A stretch of 33,166 nt of DNA from Rhodoferax sp. (GTDB lineage: Bacteria > Pseudomonadota > Gammaproteobacteria > Burkholderiales > Burkholderiaceae_C), in the NCBI GenBank assembly GCA_030685025.1, contig JAUXWC010000317.1, positions 1 through 33,166 of the forward strand. Reading direction: 5' to 3'. The position numbers and the translations under genes are program-made. Positions 8,307-16,284 of this stretch are shown piece after piece (the stretch's first letter is position 1; each line of letters opens with the position of its first letter). The notes under the pieces were generated by a model. It did not search any database and was not told the DNA's origin. It saw only the letters and a list, made by a program, of their open reading frames with translations.

Positions 8307-9551
8307 TAGATGGTTCCATTAAAACAAATACATATCAAGCCACTCCGAGGTCGAACTTGTTCCAGCGAAATACCACAGGAGATGCGTTGATCTCTGCGAT
8401 GCCTTTGAGGATGCGTTGTTTCAGCTCGTCCTTGGAAGTGACCCGGATGTGTCGCAGGAATGTGCGCGCCATCTTGGAGAAGGCGCATTCGATCAAGTTG
8501 AGCCACGAACCATGCTTGGGCGTATGAACATACTCGAAGCGTCCGGGGCGGCTGCTGAGATAGGCCATGGTCTCCTTGGAAATATGGGCCGAGTGGTTGT
8601 CCAGCACCACGCGGATGATGGCATTCTGCGGGTAGTGCGCGTCGAGTTGCTTGAGCAAAGCGATGAACTCGACGCTACGGTGGCGGTCCTCGATATTGGC
8701 AAAGATATGCCCAGAGTGCAGGTCGATGCCCGCCAAGATGGACACTGTGCCGTGACGAACATACTCGTAGTCACGCCCGACACTGGTTGCCTTGCCCGGC
8801 ACCGGCGGCAAGTCGGGCGCGGTCAGTCCGATGGCTTGAACACCAGGCTTTTCATCAACGCTGACGGTGTAGATAGGATTGGGTCGCGCATCGTGAACAG
8901 CGCCTTCGGTGTAGAGCGAAACGTCCCGATAGACCATCAAAACTTCCTGCATCTTGCGGTCAAATTCCGGGTCACGCTTTTCCAGGTAGTAGCGAATCTT
9001 GTGCGGCTTGATGTCGTTATCGTCCAGGATACGCCAGACGGTGCTCTTGCCCGCATTGGCCAGACGGGGGAAGCCTGCCGCTTCGGCGTGTTCGCCAACA
9101 AACCGCGCCAGCGCCGAGATCGTCCACAACTCGGCCGCCAGCCCATGGTCCTTGGGTTTGGTGCATGCGATGCTGACCACCCATGCCTTGGCCTCCTCGA
9201 CAATCTCCGGTTCATATGGCCGGTGATACTTGTCCTTGAGACCCATCTGAACACCTGCGGCCAATGCCTTGTCCACGCAGCGGTAGATCGTCGCTCGACT
9301 AAACCCCAGCAAGCGCTGCAACTCGGTGATGGACGCGCCATCCGCGTAGCCCAGCATCACCTTTGCACGCTCAACCTCTCGCGTCGCCGCCGACCTCGAC
9401 CCGGCCAATGCTTTGAGCGTGGCCCTCTGTTCAGATGTCAGCACCAACGCAGCCCGTTTGGATATTCTTGCCATGGTTACCGCCTCCAGAAGTTGAAGAA
9501 GCATGGCAATTATCGCTCAGTTTGTATCTATTTTAATGGAACGAACTACTA
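8304..9551 (-). mobile_element. IS630-family insertion sequence with TA target duplication
   Basis: The element proper spans 8306-9549 (1244 bp) and is flanked by TA at 8304-8305 and 9550-9551, the duplication typical of IS630. Terminal inverted repeats of about 28 bp occupy 8306-8333 and 9522-9549; both read GTAGnTnGTTCCATTAAAA inward with a few mismatches. One transposase gene fills the element on the minus strand. Removing the element and one TA joins the subunit I stop codon to the ribosome site of the small gene at 9571, so the insertion split a tight operon. Confidence 0.9.
8335..9474 (-). CDS. IS630-family transposase
   Basis: This 379-residue transposase has an N-terminal helix-turn-helix (about residues 13-75, with SITELQRLLGFSRATIYRCV) and a second winged-helix region. 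The C-terminal DDE domain shows all three catalytic acids: Asp in VSVDEKPGVQA, Asp in VLDNHSAH and Glu in NLIECAFSKM. The gene appears intact, so the element may still be active. I chose the start at 9474 because GGAGG lies 8 bp upstream; a longer frame to 9504 has no such site. The stop lies next to the left inverted repeat, as is usual for compact IS630 elements. Confidence 0.93.
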   Translation of the reverse strand: MARISKRAALVLTSEQRATLKALAGSRSAATREVERAKVMLGYADGASITELQRLLGFSRATIYRCVDKALAAGVQMGLKDKYHRPYEPEIVEEAKAWVVSIACTKPKDHGLAAELWTISALARFVGEHAEAAGFPRLANAGKSTVWRILDDNDIKPHKIRYYLEKRDPEFDRKMQEVLMVYRDVSLYTEGAVHDARPNPIYTVSVDEKPGVQAIGLTAPDLPPVPGKATSVGRDYEYVRHGTVSILAGIDLHSGHIFANIEDRHRSVEFIALLKQLDAHYPQNAIIRVVLDNHSAHISKETMAYLSSRPGRFEYVHTPKHGSWLNLIECAFSKMARTFLRHIRVTSKDELKQRILKGIAEINASPVVFRWNKFDLGVA

Positions 9552-9570
9552 GCCATCAAGGAGTACGCAA

Positions 9571-9744
9571 GTGAATGAAGACTTCTGGTTGATTGTCCCC
9601 ATCGCCATCGTTTGGGCGATTCTTGGCGTGGCCTACGCGTTGGTGCCCTGGGGTGACATGATCGGCTACGCCTGGGTGTGGGGCTTTGGCTCGCTGCTGT
9701 TCTTCGGTCTGGGCGGCTTGCTGCTCAGGCGCAGGTCGGTTTAG
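9571..9744 (+). CDS. Small two-helix membrane protein, probable third subunit of oxidase-like complex
   Basis: This 57-residue protein starts at GTG 9571 with a strong AAGGAG site at 9559-9564. It reads VNEDFWLIVPIAIVWAILG for the first helix, a short loop ending in PWGDM, a second helix rich in Gly/Leu, and a basic end (LLRRRSV). Before the IS630 insertion it would have lain 18 bp after the subunit I stop codon, so I infer it is a small accessory subunit of that complex, in the manner of the small subunits of B-type oxidases. It is not recognised as a named family. The IS now lies between it and its probable promoter, so its expression may be reduced or driven from the element. Confidence 0.7.
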   Translation: MNEDFWLIVPIAIVWAILGVAYALVPWGDMIGYAWVWGFGSLLFFGLGGLLLRRRSV

Positions 9745-9802
9745 CGCGTGATGCGCGCCCGCGGCCCAGTTCACAGGTTCAATTGTTAATCGAGATACTT
9801 AT

Positions 9803-10180
9803 ATGACATTTTCCTTCAAAGTCCTTCAATCCGTGCTAGCCGCGCTTGCCGTGGCGGGCACGTCTGTGTGTGCCACCAGCGTCGGCGCCCAGCAGCCCAT
9901 GGACCACGGCAAGATGGACCACGGCAAGATGGCCGCGACGAAGGCGGACCAGGCCAACGACATCACCGAGGGCGTGGTGCGTAAAGTCAACACGGAGGCG
10001 GGCAAGCTCACCATCCAGCACGGCGACATCCGGCACCTGGGCATGCCGGCCATGACCATGGCGTTTCCGGTGAAAACGCCGGGTCTGCTCGATAACGTAC
10101 AGACCGGCGACAAGATCAAGTTCAAGGTGATCAAGGAGAACGGCAGGCTGGTCATTACCGAACTGCAACGGGTCAAGTAG
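9803..10180 (+). CDS. cusF: CusF-like periplasmic copper-binding protein
   Basis: This 125-residue protein has a signal peptide (cleavage probably after TSVGA, near residue 29), a Met/His repeat (MDHGKMDHGKM, 33-43) and a CusF OB-fold domain (about 53-122). In E. coli CusF, Cu(I) or Ag(I) is bound by H36, M47 and M49 and capped by W44. Here the aligned residues are H73, M84 and M86, but the tryptophan position is M81 (GMPAMTM). The three ligands are kept and the aromatic cap is not. It probably carries periplasmic Cu(I) to the RND efflux pump. It lies 58 bp after the small membrane protein gene, on the same strand. Confidence 0.86.
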   Translation: MTFSFKVLQSVLAALAVAGTSVCATSVGAQQPMDHGKMDHGKMAATKADQANDITEGVVRKVNTEAGKLTIQHGDIRHLGMPAMTMAFPVKTPGLLDNVQTGDKIKFKVIKENGRLVITELQRVK

Positions 10181-10267
10181 CACGGCAGTGCTGCGGCGCC
10201 GGCCGTTTGAATCGCCGCGATTGCGATCAGCGGCCTGTGTGTTGTGAACCATTGATTGGAGTCCATC

Positions 10268-10837
10268 ATGAAAGTTGTCCGTCCCCTGGTGTTGGCCACT
10301 ACGCTTGCCCTGCTTGCTTTTTCGACCGGAGCCGAAGATGCACATCACCCCGCTGGTGCCGCGTCCGCGGTGAAAACGCCCAAGGCCGCGGCGCCAGCCA
10401 CCAAAGCCGCCAAACCCGCTCCCGCTGCCGCCGCAACAACGGCCGCTGCCGCCGACATGGCTGCTGCAAGCAAGGCCGCGGCGAACGAGTCCATGGCCAG
10501 GATGGACCAGAAGATGCAGGCCATGCGTGATCTGCGCGACAAGATGATGGCCGCCAAGTCCGCCGACGAGCGCAGTGCACTGATGATGGAGGCCATGAAG
10601 ACCATGCAGGCCGACATGCCCATGATGGGCGGGCAGCCGATGATGGGCGGCATGGGAATGGGCGCCAAGGGGGCAATGCCTGGAATGGGCGCGAAGGGCC
10701 AGGACATGATGCAAGGCGGCATGCCGCCCGGCATGATGATGCACCACCAGATGATGGACAAGCGCATGGAAATGATGGAGACCATGATGCAAATGATGAT
10801 GATGGACCGCACAGCGGTGCCGGCTGCTTCGAAGTGA
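10268..10837 (+). CDS. Methionine-rich periplasmic protein, putative copper sponge
   Basis: This 189-residue protein has a signal peptide (ending near FSTGA), an Ala/Lys/Pro linker (about 30-72) and a methionine-rich C-terminal half. I count 38 Met, nearly all after residue 60, in clusters such as PMMGG, GMMMHHQMM and QMMMM. The part at about 72-110 (MARMDQKMQAMRDLRDKMM) is likely helical. Met-rich segments bind Cu(I) or Ag(I) in other periplasmic copper proteins, so buffering is a reasonable inference, but I do not recognise a named family. The start at 10268 has TGGAG 6 bp upstream. It is followed by three tandem copies of a 38-45 bp repeat. Confidence 0.75.
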   Translation: MKVVRPLVLATTLALLAFSTGAEDAHHPAGAASAVKTPKAAAPATKAAKPAPAAAATTAAAADMAAASKAAANESMARMDQKMQAMRDLRDKMMAAKSADERSALMMEAMKTMQADMPMMGGQPMMGGMGMGAKGAMPGMGAKGQDMMQGGMPPGMMMHHQMMDKRMEMMETMMQMMMMDRTAVPAASK

Positions 10838-10977
10838 CTTTGCGGGACAGACCGGAGCAGGGCGACGCTCTGTCCTCAACTGGACCGATTTGCTTGCGGG
10901 ACAGATCTTCAGCTCTGTCCTCAACTAGACTGATTTGCTTGTGGGGCAGATCTTCAGCTCTGTCCTCAACTGATTAG
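10838..10977 (+). repeat. Three tandem copies of a 38-45 bp hairpin repeat
   Basis: Copies lie at about 10838-10885, 10893-10930 and 10938-10977. Each has the core CTTGCGGGACAG (GTGGGGCAG in the third), a short variable part, then CTCTGTCCTCAACT. Copies two and three share ATCTTCAG between the arms, while the first has a longer, different middle. A fourth copy lies in reverse at 5310-5351. The GGGACAG/CTGTCC arms can pair. The array fills the gap between the Met-rich gene and the DUF2933 gene. Confidence 0.8.
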
Positions 10978-10992
10978 AAGGGGGTGCACGGC

Positions 10993-11283
10993 ATGAACCA
11001 CGGGCATGGGCATCATGAGGCGCCGCCCAGTTTCTGGCGCTCGCGCTATGCGATCGGGCTGATCGTCATCGGGGCGGTGGCAGCTTATTTCCTGCTCACC
11101 GAACACCTGGCACACGTGGTCGGAGTCTTGCCCTTTTTGCTGCTGCTGGCTTGTCCCTTGATGCACGTCTTCATGCACCATGGGCACGGCGAACATGGCG
11201 GGCATGGTCATCATGATCGCGGCGGTGGGTCCAAGATCGGGTCCGAAAAGTTGGGCCAAGTCAAACCGGGAGACCCAACATGA
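10993..11283 (+). CDS. DUF2933 small membrane protein, His-rich
   Basis: This 96-residue protein has a His-rich start (MNHGHGHHEAPPSFWRSRYA), two membrane helices (about 20-38 and 44-62), then a cytoplasmic or periplasmic His/Gly tail (HHGHGEHGGHGHHD). That is the usual DUF2933 layout, a family of unknown function often found in copper clusters. I set the start at ATG 10993, with an AAGGGGG site (10978-10984) 8 bp upstream; a GTG at 10984 would overlap that site. The stop overlaps the next start as ATGA (11280-11283), so the two products are translationally coupled. Confidence 0.84.
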   Translation: MNHGHGHHEAPPSFWRSRYAIGLIVIGAVAAYFLLTEHLAHVVGVLPFLLLLACPLMHVFMHHGHGEHGGHGHHDRGGGSKIGSEKLGQVKPGDPT

Positions 11284-11930
11284 CGCACGACGCACCGGCC
11301 TACGGGCTGTGGACCTTGGTGGTTCTGAACTCTGCGATCTTCATCATGTTCGCCTTCAGCTTCTTCAAACCCGACACGGCCCGCGACTGGCGCACGTTTG
11401 GTGCCTTCTCGGCCTTCATCGTGGCCTTGTTCGTGGAGATGTACGGCTTTCCCTTGACCCTCTATCTGGCCTCTGGCTGGCTGCAAACCAAATACCCGGG
11501 TCTGGATATCCTGTCGCACAACTCGGGGCACCTGTGGTCCACCTTGCTGGGTGAAAAGGGTGACCCGCATTTTGGTGTGTTGCACATCGCCAGCTACGTG
11601 CTGTTGGCGTTGGGTTTCATGCTGCTGTCGGCCGCCTGGAACGTGTTGTACCACGCGCAACGCCAACATACGCTGGCCACCACCGGCCCCTACGCGCGCA
11701 TTCGACACCCCCAGTACGTCGCCTTTGTGATGATTCTGCTGGGCTTCCTGCTGCAATGGCCCACCCTGCTGACGCTGCTGATGTTTCCGATTCTGCTGCT
11801 TATGTATGGACGCCTCGCGGTGACGGAAGAACGCGAGATGCGAACGCAGTTTGGCGAAACTTTTGAACGGTACGCTCGTGACACGTCCCGGTTCCTGCCG
11901 CGCTGGCCGGACCTTGCCGCCGCGCCCTGA
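11280..11930 (+). CDS. Isoprenylcysteine carboxyl methyltransferase-like membrane protein
   Basis: This 216-residue membrane protein has about five helices. The C-terminal half carries the ICMT/PEMT-family signature: TTGPYARIRHPQY (residues 134-146), a hydrophobic hairpin, EERE at 183-186 and the FGETFERYARDTSRFLPRW ending. In the family this half binds S-adenosylmethionine at the membrane face. The natural substrate of bacterial members is not known. It is coupled to DUF2933 by an ATGA overlap, and I have the impression this pairing recurs in copper clusters. A role in copper tolerance rests on context only. Confidence 0.82.
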   Translation: MTHDAPAYGLWTLVVLNSAIFIMFAFSFFKPDTARDWRTFGAFSAFIVALFVEMYGFPLTLYLASGWLQTKYPGLDILSHNSGHLWSTLLGEKGDPHFGVLHIASYVLLALGFMLLSAAWNVLYHAQRQHTLATTGPYARIRHPQYVAFVMILLGFLLQWPTLLTLLMFPILLLMYGRLAVTEEREMRTQFGETFERYARDTSRFLPRWPDLAAAP

Positions 11931-12117
11931 TGCGCGCCTGGACAAGCTCGACGCCGGCGTGTCTGCTGCCACACAGACTGCGTTCAGATGTTTGCCTATA
12001 TTGAGTCTGTTGGCCGCAGTTCCGAGTCGCGACGGCCTTGCGATTCGGGCCAAACGGTGGCCTCACGCGTCCGCCTTCTTTGGAGGCGGTCATTTCGATG
12101 TTTCATTGGGGAAATCT

Positions 12118-12318
12118 ATGAAGAAACTCTTTACTTGTGGGGTGGGCGGGGTGACGGCGCTGACCAGTGGTGTGGCAGGGGCGCAGGGCGTCAACATGAT
12201 GGGCGGCGGCTGGGGCGGTGGCTGGATGGGTGGCTACGGCGGCATGTGGGGGCCGATTCTGCTGGTCGTAGTGATCGCCGGAGTTGTGGCCTGGGTGGTC
12301 AAGCGAGGTGGGAAGTGA
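12118..12318 (+). CDS. Gly/Trp-rich small membrane protein, function unknown
   Basis: This 66-residue protein has a signal-like N-terminus (MKKLFTCGVGGVTALTSGVAGA), a Gly/Trp/Met-rich middle (MMGGGWGGGWMGGYGG) and one C-terminal helix (ILLVVVIAGVVAWVV) ending KRGGK. GGGGAAA about 5 bp upstream of the ATG supports the start. Short proteins of this make-up are common in copper and heavy-metal clusters but have no known role. The 187 bp between it and the methyltransferase gene show no gene and no clear promoter. Confidence 0.68.
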   Translation: MKKLFTCGVGGVTALTSGVAGAQGVNMMGGGWGGGWMGGYGGMWGPILLVVVIAGVVAWVVKRGGK

Positions 12319-12388
12319 GCTTGACCCTGAGGCGCGGGGCTGGTCCATTGCACCACGCTCCCTTTCTCAATTCTTGAAAGGACCGGTT

Positions 12389-12673
12389 ATGAATACGATT
12401 GATCTGGAAGTAGACGGCATGACTTGTGGCGCCTGTGTCAAACACGTCACGCAGGCGTTGCAGGGCCTGCCTGGCGTCAACGCGGTGGTGGTTGATTTGG
12501 CTGCGGGCCGGGCCAGTGTCAGCGCCGACGCGGCACAGAGCGGCGCGCGCATGATGGCCGCCCTGGAAGCAGCGGGCTATCCGGCGCGCTTGGCGAGTTC
12601 AAGCGCGCCTGATTCGCAACCGAAGTCTGGCGCTTGCCATGGCGGAAAAACCGGCGGCTGCGGGTGCGGTTGA
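12389..12673 (+). CDS. copZ: CopZ-like heavy-metal-associated (HMA) copper chaperone
   Basis: This 94-residue protein has one HMA domain (about 1-68) with the metal motif GMTCGACV, ligands C13 and C16. It probably carries Cu(I) in the cytoplasm to the CopA-type ATPase encoded at 13193, whose own N-terminus lacks an HMA domain. The C-terminal tail is unusual: after a Ser-rich linker it ends ACHGGKTGGCGCG, adding three cysteines and a histidine that could form a second metal site. The start has AAAGGA 6 bp upstream. The next gene on this strand is DUF302. Confidence 0.9.
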   Translation: MNTIDLEVDGMTCGACVKHVTQALQGLPGVNAVVVDLAAGRASVSADAAQSGARMMAALEAAGYPARLASSSAPDSQPKSGACHGGKTGGCGCG

Positions 12674-12729
12674 GCACCCCCGGCCGGGATTGACATACGG
12701 ACCATTAACCAAATCGAAGGGAACACATC

Positions 12730-13179
12730 ATGATTGCCAGCGACCTTAACCCGACCCAGCCCGAGGCCACCCCGGCATCGGGACCCAGTTCGTACGGCTT
12801 CCATGCCCATCTTGGCCGGACCGACTTCAGTGGGGCCGTAGAGCGCGTGACCTCGGCCCTGAAGACTGAAGGCTTTGGTGTCTTGACTGAAATCGACGTG
12901 CAGGCCACGATGAAGGCCAAGTTGGGCCTGGACGTGTCGCCGCATCGCATTCTGGGCGCTTGCAACCCACCGCTGGCGCATCGGGCACTGACGGCCGAGC
13001 CTGACATTGGATTGCTTCTGCCGTGCAACGTGGCCGTGCGCCAGGATGCCGACGGCCAGGTCACGGTTGGCTTCATGGACCCCCTCGCCATGCTGCGCTT
13101 GACCGCCAACGCCGAGGTGGCGACGGTCGCGCACGAGGCGCGCGAGCGGTTGCAGCGGGTCTGCGCCACACTCGCTTGA
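12730..13179 (+). CDS. DUF302 domain-containing protein
   Basis: This 149-residue soluble protein has no signal peptide and matches the DUF302 pattern: [27 protein letters not shown] at the start of the domain and a C-terminal GFMDPLAML. The family function is unknown, though members occur beside copper ATPases and sulfur genes. AAGGGAA precedes the ATG. It ends 13 bp before the CopA-type ATPase gene, so the two are very likely co-transcribed. Confidence 0.85.
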   Translation: MIASDLNPTQPEATPASGPSSYGFHAHLGRTDFSGAVERVTSALKTEGFGVLTEIDVQATMKAKLGLDVSPHRILGACNPPLAHRALTAEPDIGLLLPCNVAVRQDADGQVTVGFMDPLAMLRLTANAEVATVAHEARERLQRVCATLA

Positions 13180-13192
13180 GCGGAGCCAGAGC

Positions 13193-15550
13193 ATGAGCAC
13201 CGATGCAAGCGACGACGTTGGCAAGGACCCCAACAAGCTAGCGGCCGGTTCAGTGTCCATGTTGGACCCGATTTGTGGCATGACGGTTACCGAGCAGTCG
13301 CAGCACCGCGAGGAGTATCAAGGGCGAAGTTACTATTTTTGCAGTGTCGAGTGCAAGAGAAGGTTCACCGCGAACCCGACACGCCACGCGGTGTCCGCGT
13401 CGGTTGTGGTGTCCGCACCGACTCGGGTCGACTCGGCGGCGGGCACGCTCTACACCTGCCCGATGCACCCCGAGGTGCGGCAGGATCACCCCGGCAGTTG
13501 TCCCAAATGCGGCATGACGCTGGAGCCCCTGCTGCCCGAACTGGGCGATGACGACAACCCGGAGTTGCGCGACTTCGAGCGCCGCTTCTGGTGGACCCTG
13601 CCGCTGACGGCCATTGTCTTTGTGCTGGCGATGTTCGGCCACCGGCTGCAGTGGATGGATATGGCGGTCCAGAGCTGGGTCGAACTGGTGGTGGCGCTAC
13701 CCATCGTGTTGTGGGCCGGCTGGCCGTTCTTCGCGCGTGGTTGGTTGTCGGTGGTGCACCGCAGCCCCAATATGTGGACGCTGATCGCTCTGGGCACCGG
13801 CGCCGCGTTTGTTTACAGCGTGGTGGCGACCATCGCACCGCAGGTGTTTCCGGCCTCGTTTGTCTCGATGGGGCGGGTCGCGGTCTATTTTGAGGCGGCG
13901 GCGGTGATCATCTCCCTGACCCTGCTGGGCCAGGTGCTGGAGCTCAAGGCGCGTTCGCAGACCTCCGCCGCCATCAAGTCGCTGTTGGGCCTGGCGCCCA
14001 AGACGGCGCGGCGCATTCGCGCCGATGGCGCCGAGGAAGACGTGCCCTTGAACCACGTGCACGTGGGTGACTTGCTGCGGGTTCGCCCCGGTGAGAAAGT
14101 GCCGGTGGACGGCACCGTGACCGAGGGCAGCAGCGCGGTGGACGAGTCGATGCTGACTGGGGAGCCCTTGCCGGTGACCAAGCGCGTGGGCGACAAAGTA
14201 ATTGGCGCCACGCTCAACACCAGCGGCGCGATGGTGATGCGCTCGGACAAGGTGGGTGCGGCCACCATGCTGTCGCAAATCGTGCAAATGGTGGCGCAAG
14301 CGCAGCGCTCCAAGGCGCCGATGCAGCGTATGGCCGACCTGGTGGCGGCTTACTTCGTGATGGCGGTGGTGGTGATCGCGCTGCTCACCTTCTTTGCTTG
14401 GGGCTTCTTCGGGCCGCAGCCGAGCTGGGTTTATGGTTTGATCAACGCCGTGGCGGTGCTGATCATTGCCTGCCCCTGCGCCCTGGGCCTGGCCACGCCA
14501 ATGTCGATCATGGTCGCCAGCGGGCGCGGCGCCACGCAAGGGGTGTTGTTTCGCGATGCTGCAGCGATTGAGAACCTGCGCAAGGTCAACACGCTGATCA
14601 TCGACAAGACCGGCACCCTGACCGAAGGCCGTCCGGCGTTCGAGCGTGCCGTGCCGGCGCCGGGCTTCGAGGCTGACGAGGTGTTGCGCCTGGCCGCCAG
14701 CCTGGATCAGGGCAGCGAACACCCCCTGGCTGAGACCATCGTGCGAGCCGCGCGGGAACGTGGCATGACGCTGGACAAGCCGCAGGGTTTCGAGTCAGGC
14801 TCGGGCATTGGCGTGCGCGCCACGGTGGCGGGGCGGCAATTGGCCCTGGGCAACACCACTTTGATGCAACAATTGGGTGTTGCGGTCGACATCCTGCTGG
14901 AAAAGGCCGAGGCCCTGCGCGCCGAGGGCGCCAGCGTGATGCACCTGGCGGTGGACGGCCAGTTGGCGGGATTGCTGGCGGTGTCCGACCCGGTCAAGGC
15001 CAGCACGCCCGAAGCCCTGATGACGCTTAGGGCAGCCGGCTTGCGCATCGTGATGGCCACCGGCGACGGACTCACCACCGCCAAGGCGGTGGCGGCCAAG
15101 CTGGGCATTGACGAGGTCCATGGTGAAGTCAAACCAGCCGACAAACTGATTTTGGTGGAGCGTCTGCAGAAGGAGGGGCGGGTTGTCGCCATGGCCGGTG
15201 ACGGTATCAACGACGCCCCAGCGCTGGCCCAAGCCGATGTCGGCATCGCCATGGGCACTGGCACCGATGTGGCCATGAACAGCGCCCAGGTGACACTGGT
15301 CAAAGGGGATCTGCGCGGCATCACGACCGCGCGCCTGTTGTCCGAAGCCACGGTGGCCAATATGAAGCAGAACCTGATGTTCGCCTTCTTGTACAACGCG
15401 CTGGGTATTCCGATTGCCGCCGGGTTGCTGTACCCGTTCACGGGTTGGCTGCTGTCGCCGCTGATCGCCGCCTTGGCGATGAGCTTCAGTTCGGTGTCGG
15501 TGATTGGCAATGCGCTGCGTTTGCGCGCCGCCGTGCTGAAGAAGAGCTGA
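13193..15550 (+). CDS. copA: Copper-translocating P1B-type ATPase with YHS and HMBD N-terminal domains
   Basis: This 785-residue ATPase exports Cu(I) from the cytoplasm. The N-terminus has no GMTCxxC HMA domain. Instead there is a YHS domain (DPICGM 25-30, [10 protein letters not shown] 49-58) and a heavy-metal-binding domain (YTCPMHPEV 87-95, [10 protein letters not shown] 103-112). The core has the P1B features: actuator TGEP, the membrane metal site C427-P-C429, phosphorylated D471 in DKTGTLTE, the HP motif (SEHPLAE) and hinge GDGIND with D670 and D674. The last helices contain YN and MSFSS, the P1B-1 (copper) signature. CopZ is encoded just upstream and can supply copper in trans. Confidence 0.94.
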   Translation: MSTDASDDVGKDPNKLAAGSVSMLDPICGMTVTEQSQHREEYQGRSYYFCSVECKRRFTANPTRHAVSASVVVSAPTRVDSAAGTLYTCPMHPEVRQDHPGSCPKCGMTLEPLLPELGDDDNPELRDFERRFWWTLPLTAIVFVLAMFGHRLQWMDMAVQSWVELVVALPIVLWAGWPFFARGWLSVVHRSPNMWTLIALGTGAAFVYSVVATIAPQVFPASFVSMGRVAVYFEAAAVIISLTLLGQVLELKARSQTSAAIKSLLGLAPKTARRIRADGAEEDVPLNHVHVGDLLRVRPGEKVPVDGTVTEGSSAVDESMLTGEPLPVTKRVGDKVIGATLNTSGAMVMRSDKVGAATMLSQIVQMVAQAQRSKAPMQRMADLVAAYFVMAVVVIALLTFFAWGFFGPQPSWVYGLINAVAVLIIACPCALGLATPMSIMVASGRGATQGVLFRDAAAIENLRKVNTLIIDKTGTLTEGRPAFERAVPAPGFEADEVLRLAASLDQGSEHPLAETIVRAARERGMTLDKPQGFESGSGIGVRATVAGRQLALGNTTLMQQLGVAVDILLEKAEALRAEGASVMHLAVDGQLAGLLAVSDPVKASTPEALMTLRAAGLRIVMATGDGLTTAKAVAAKLGIDEVHGEVKPADKLILVERLQKEGRVVAMAGDGINDAPALAQADVGIAMGTGTDVAMNSAQVTLVKGDLRGITTARLLSEATVANMKQNLMFAFLYNALGIPIAAGLLYPFTGWLLSPLIAALAMSFSSVSVIGNALRLRAAVLKKS

Positions 15551-15567
15551 GGCGGCGCGGCCGGCCC

Positions 15568-16104
15568 GTGGACATCCTTGCACATGCTTTGTGGGTTGGC
15601 GCCGGCGTCACGCTGGCGCGCCGCCGCTGGCCGATCACATCCGCTACCGTGGCGACCACGGTGGTCCTGGCGGCGCTGCCTGACGTGCTGCATTTGCTGC
15701 CGATCATCGGCTGGTGGCTGTGGGGCGAGGGCACCTTGGCCACCCTGCGTGCGTTTGCCATCGCGGTGCCTGGCCAGGAGCCGGTGGTGCCTGCGCTGGT
15801 CGAACTCTGGTCGCACCATCTGCACTGCATCATGCACAGCGCCGTCATCGCGGGCACGGTCACGTTGTTGTGTTGGGCACTGCTGCGCACGCTCTGGATC
15901 GCGCTGTTGGGCTGGTGGTCGCACATCGTGATCGACATCTTCACGCACTCGGCGGACTACTTCCCGGTGCCAGTGCTCTACCCGTTTACCGAACGTGGTT
16001 TCGACGGACTGGCCTGGAATACACCCTGGTTTCTGGCGCTGAACTATGTCGCGCTGGGCGCGGCTTGGTGCTGGCTGCTGTATTCGAATTGGAAACGCCG
16101 CTAG
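15568..16104 (+). CDS. Integral membrane protein, YdjM-like metal-dependent hydrolase superfamily
   Basis: This 178-residue membrane protein has about four helices and scattered His/Asp residues typical of the YdjM/DUF457 group: HALW at the start, PDVLHLL, HHLHCIMHS and SHIVIDIFTHSADYFPVP. The last motif is the clearest family mark. The start is GTG at 15568, 17 bp after the ATPase stop, because the protein begins VDILAHALW there; no strong ribosome site is seen, so coupling to the ATPase is likely. Enzyme activity is not established for the group, and its role in the copper cluster is unknown. Confidence 0.68.
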   Translation: MDILAHALWVGAGVTLARRRWPITSATVATTVVLAALPDVLHLLPIIGWWLWGEGTLATLRAFAIAVPGQEPVVPALVELWSHHLHCIMHSAVIAGTVTLLCWALLRTLWIALLGWWSHIVIDIFTHSADYFPVPVLYPFTERGFDGLAWNTPWFLALNYVALGAAWCWLLYSNWKRR

Positions 16105-16256
16105 GCGATGCGCTGTCACGCCATGGGGCAAGGCTTGTGGGCACATACTGAAAGTAGGACACTGGCAAGCACGGCGGCTCGCATCTGCAATGGGGTGTAC
16201 TGTCCGGCACCGGAAGGTCCATGCGGACCACTGCATTTGATTGCCTCTCAACAAGG

Positions 16257-16284
16257 ATGACGATGACGATGACTATGACGATGA
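16257..16284 (+). repeat. ATGACG hexamer repeat over the start codons of the solute-binding protein gene
   Basis: Five units follow in tandem: ATGACG, ATGACG, ATGACT, ATGACG, ATGATC. This gives five in-frame ATG codons encoding MTMTMTMTMI before the signal peptide. Gain or loss of units would keep the frame but change the spacing to the ribosome site. Confidence 0.75.

Noticed and set aside
8416-9552. A 378-codon plus-strand frame across the IS630 element.
   Set aside because: It is antisense to the intact transposase and spans the inverted repeat.
12690-12718. TTGACA at 12690-12695 as a -35 box before the DUF302 gene.
   Set aside because: At 17 bp spacing the -10 position reads ATCGAA, which is not a promoter match; the genes look co-transcribed.
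14707-16254. A 515-codon minus-strand frame opposite copA and the YdjM-like gene.
   Set aside because: The sense strand encodes a complete P1B ATPase with all motifs; the antisense product has no recognisable fold or ribosome site.
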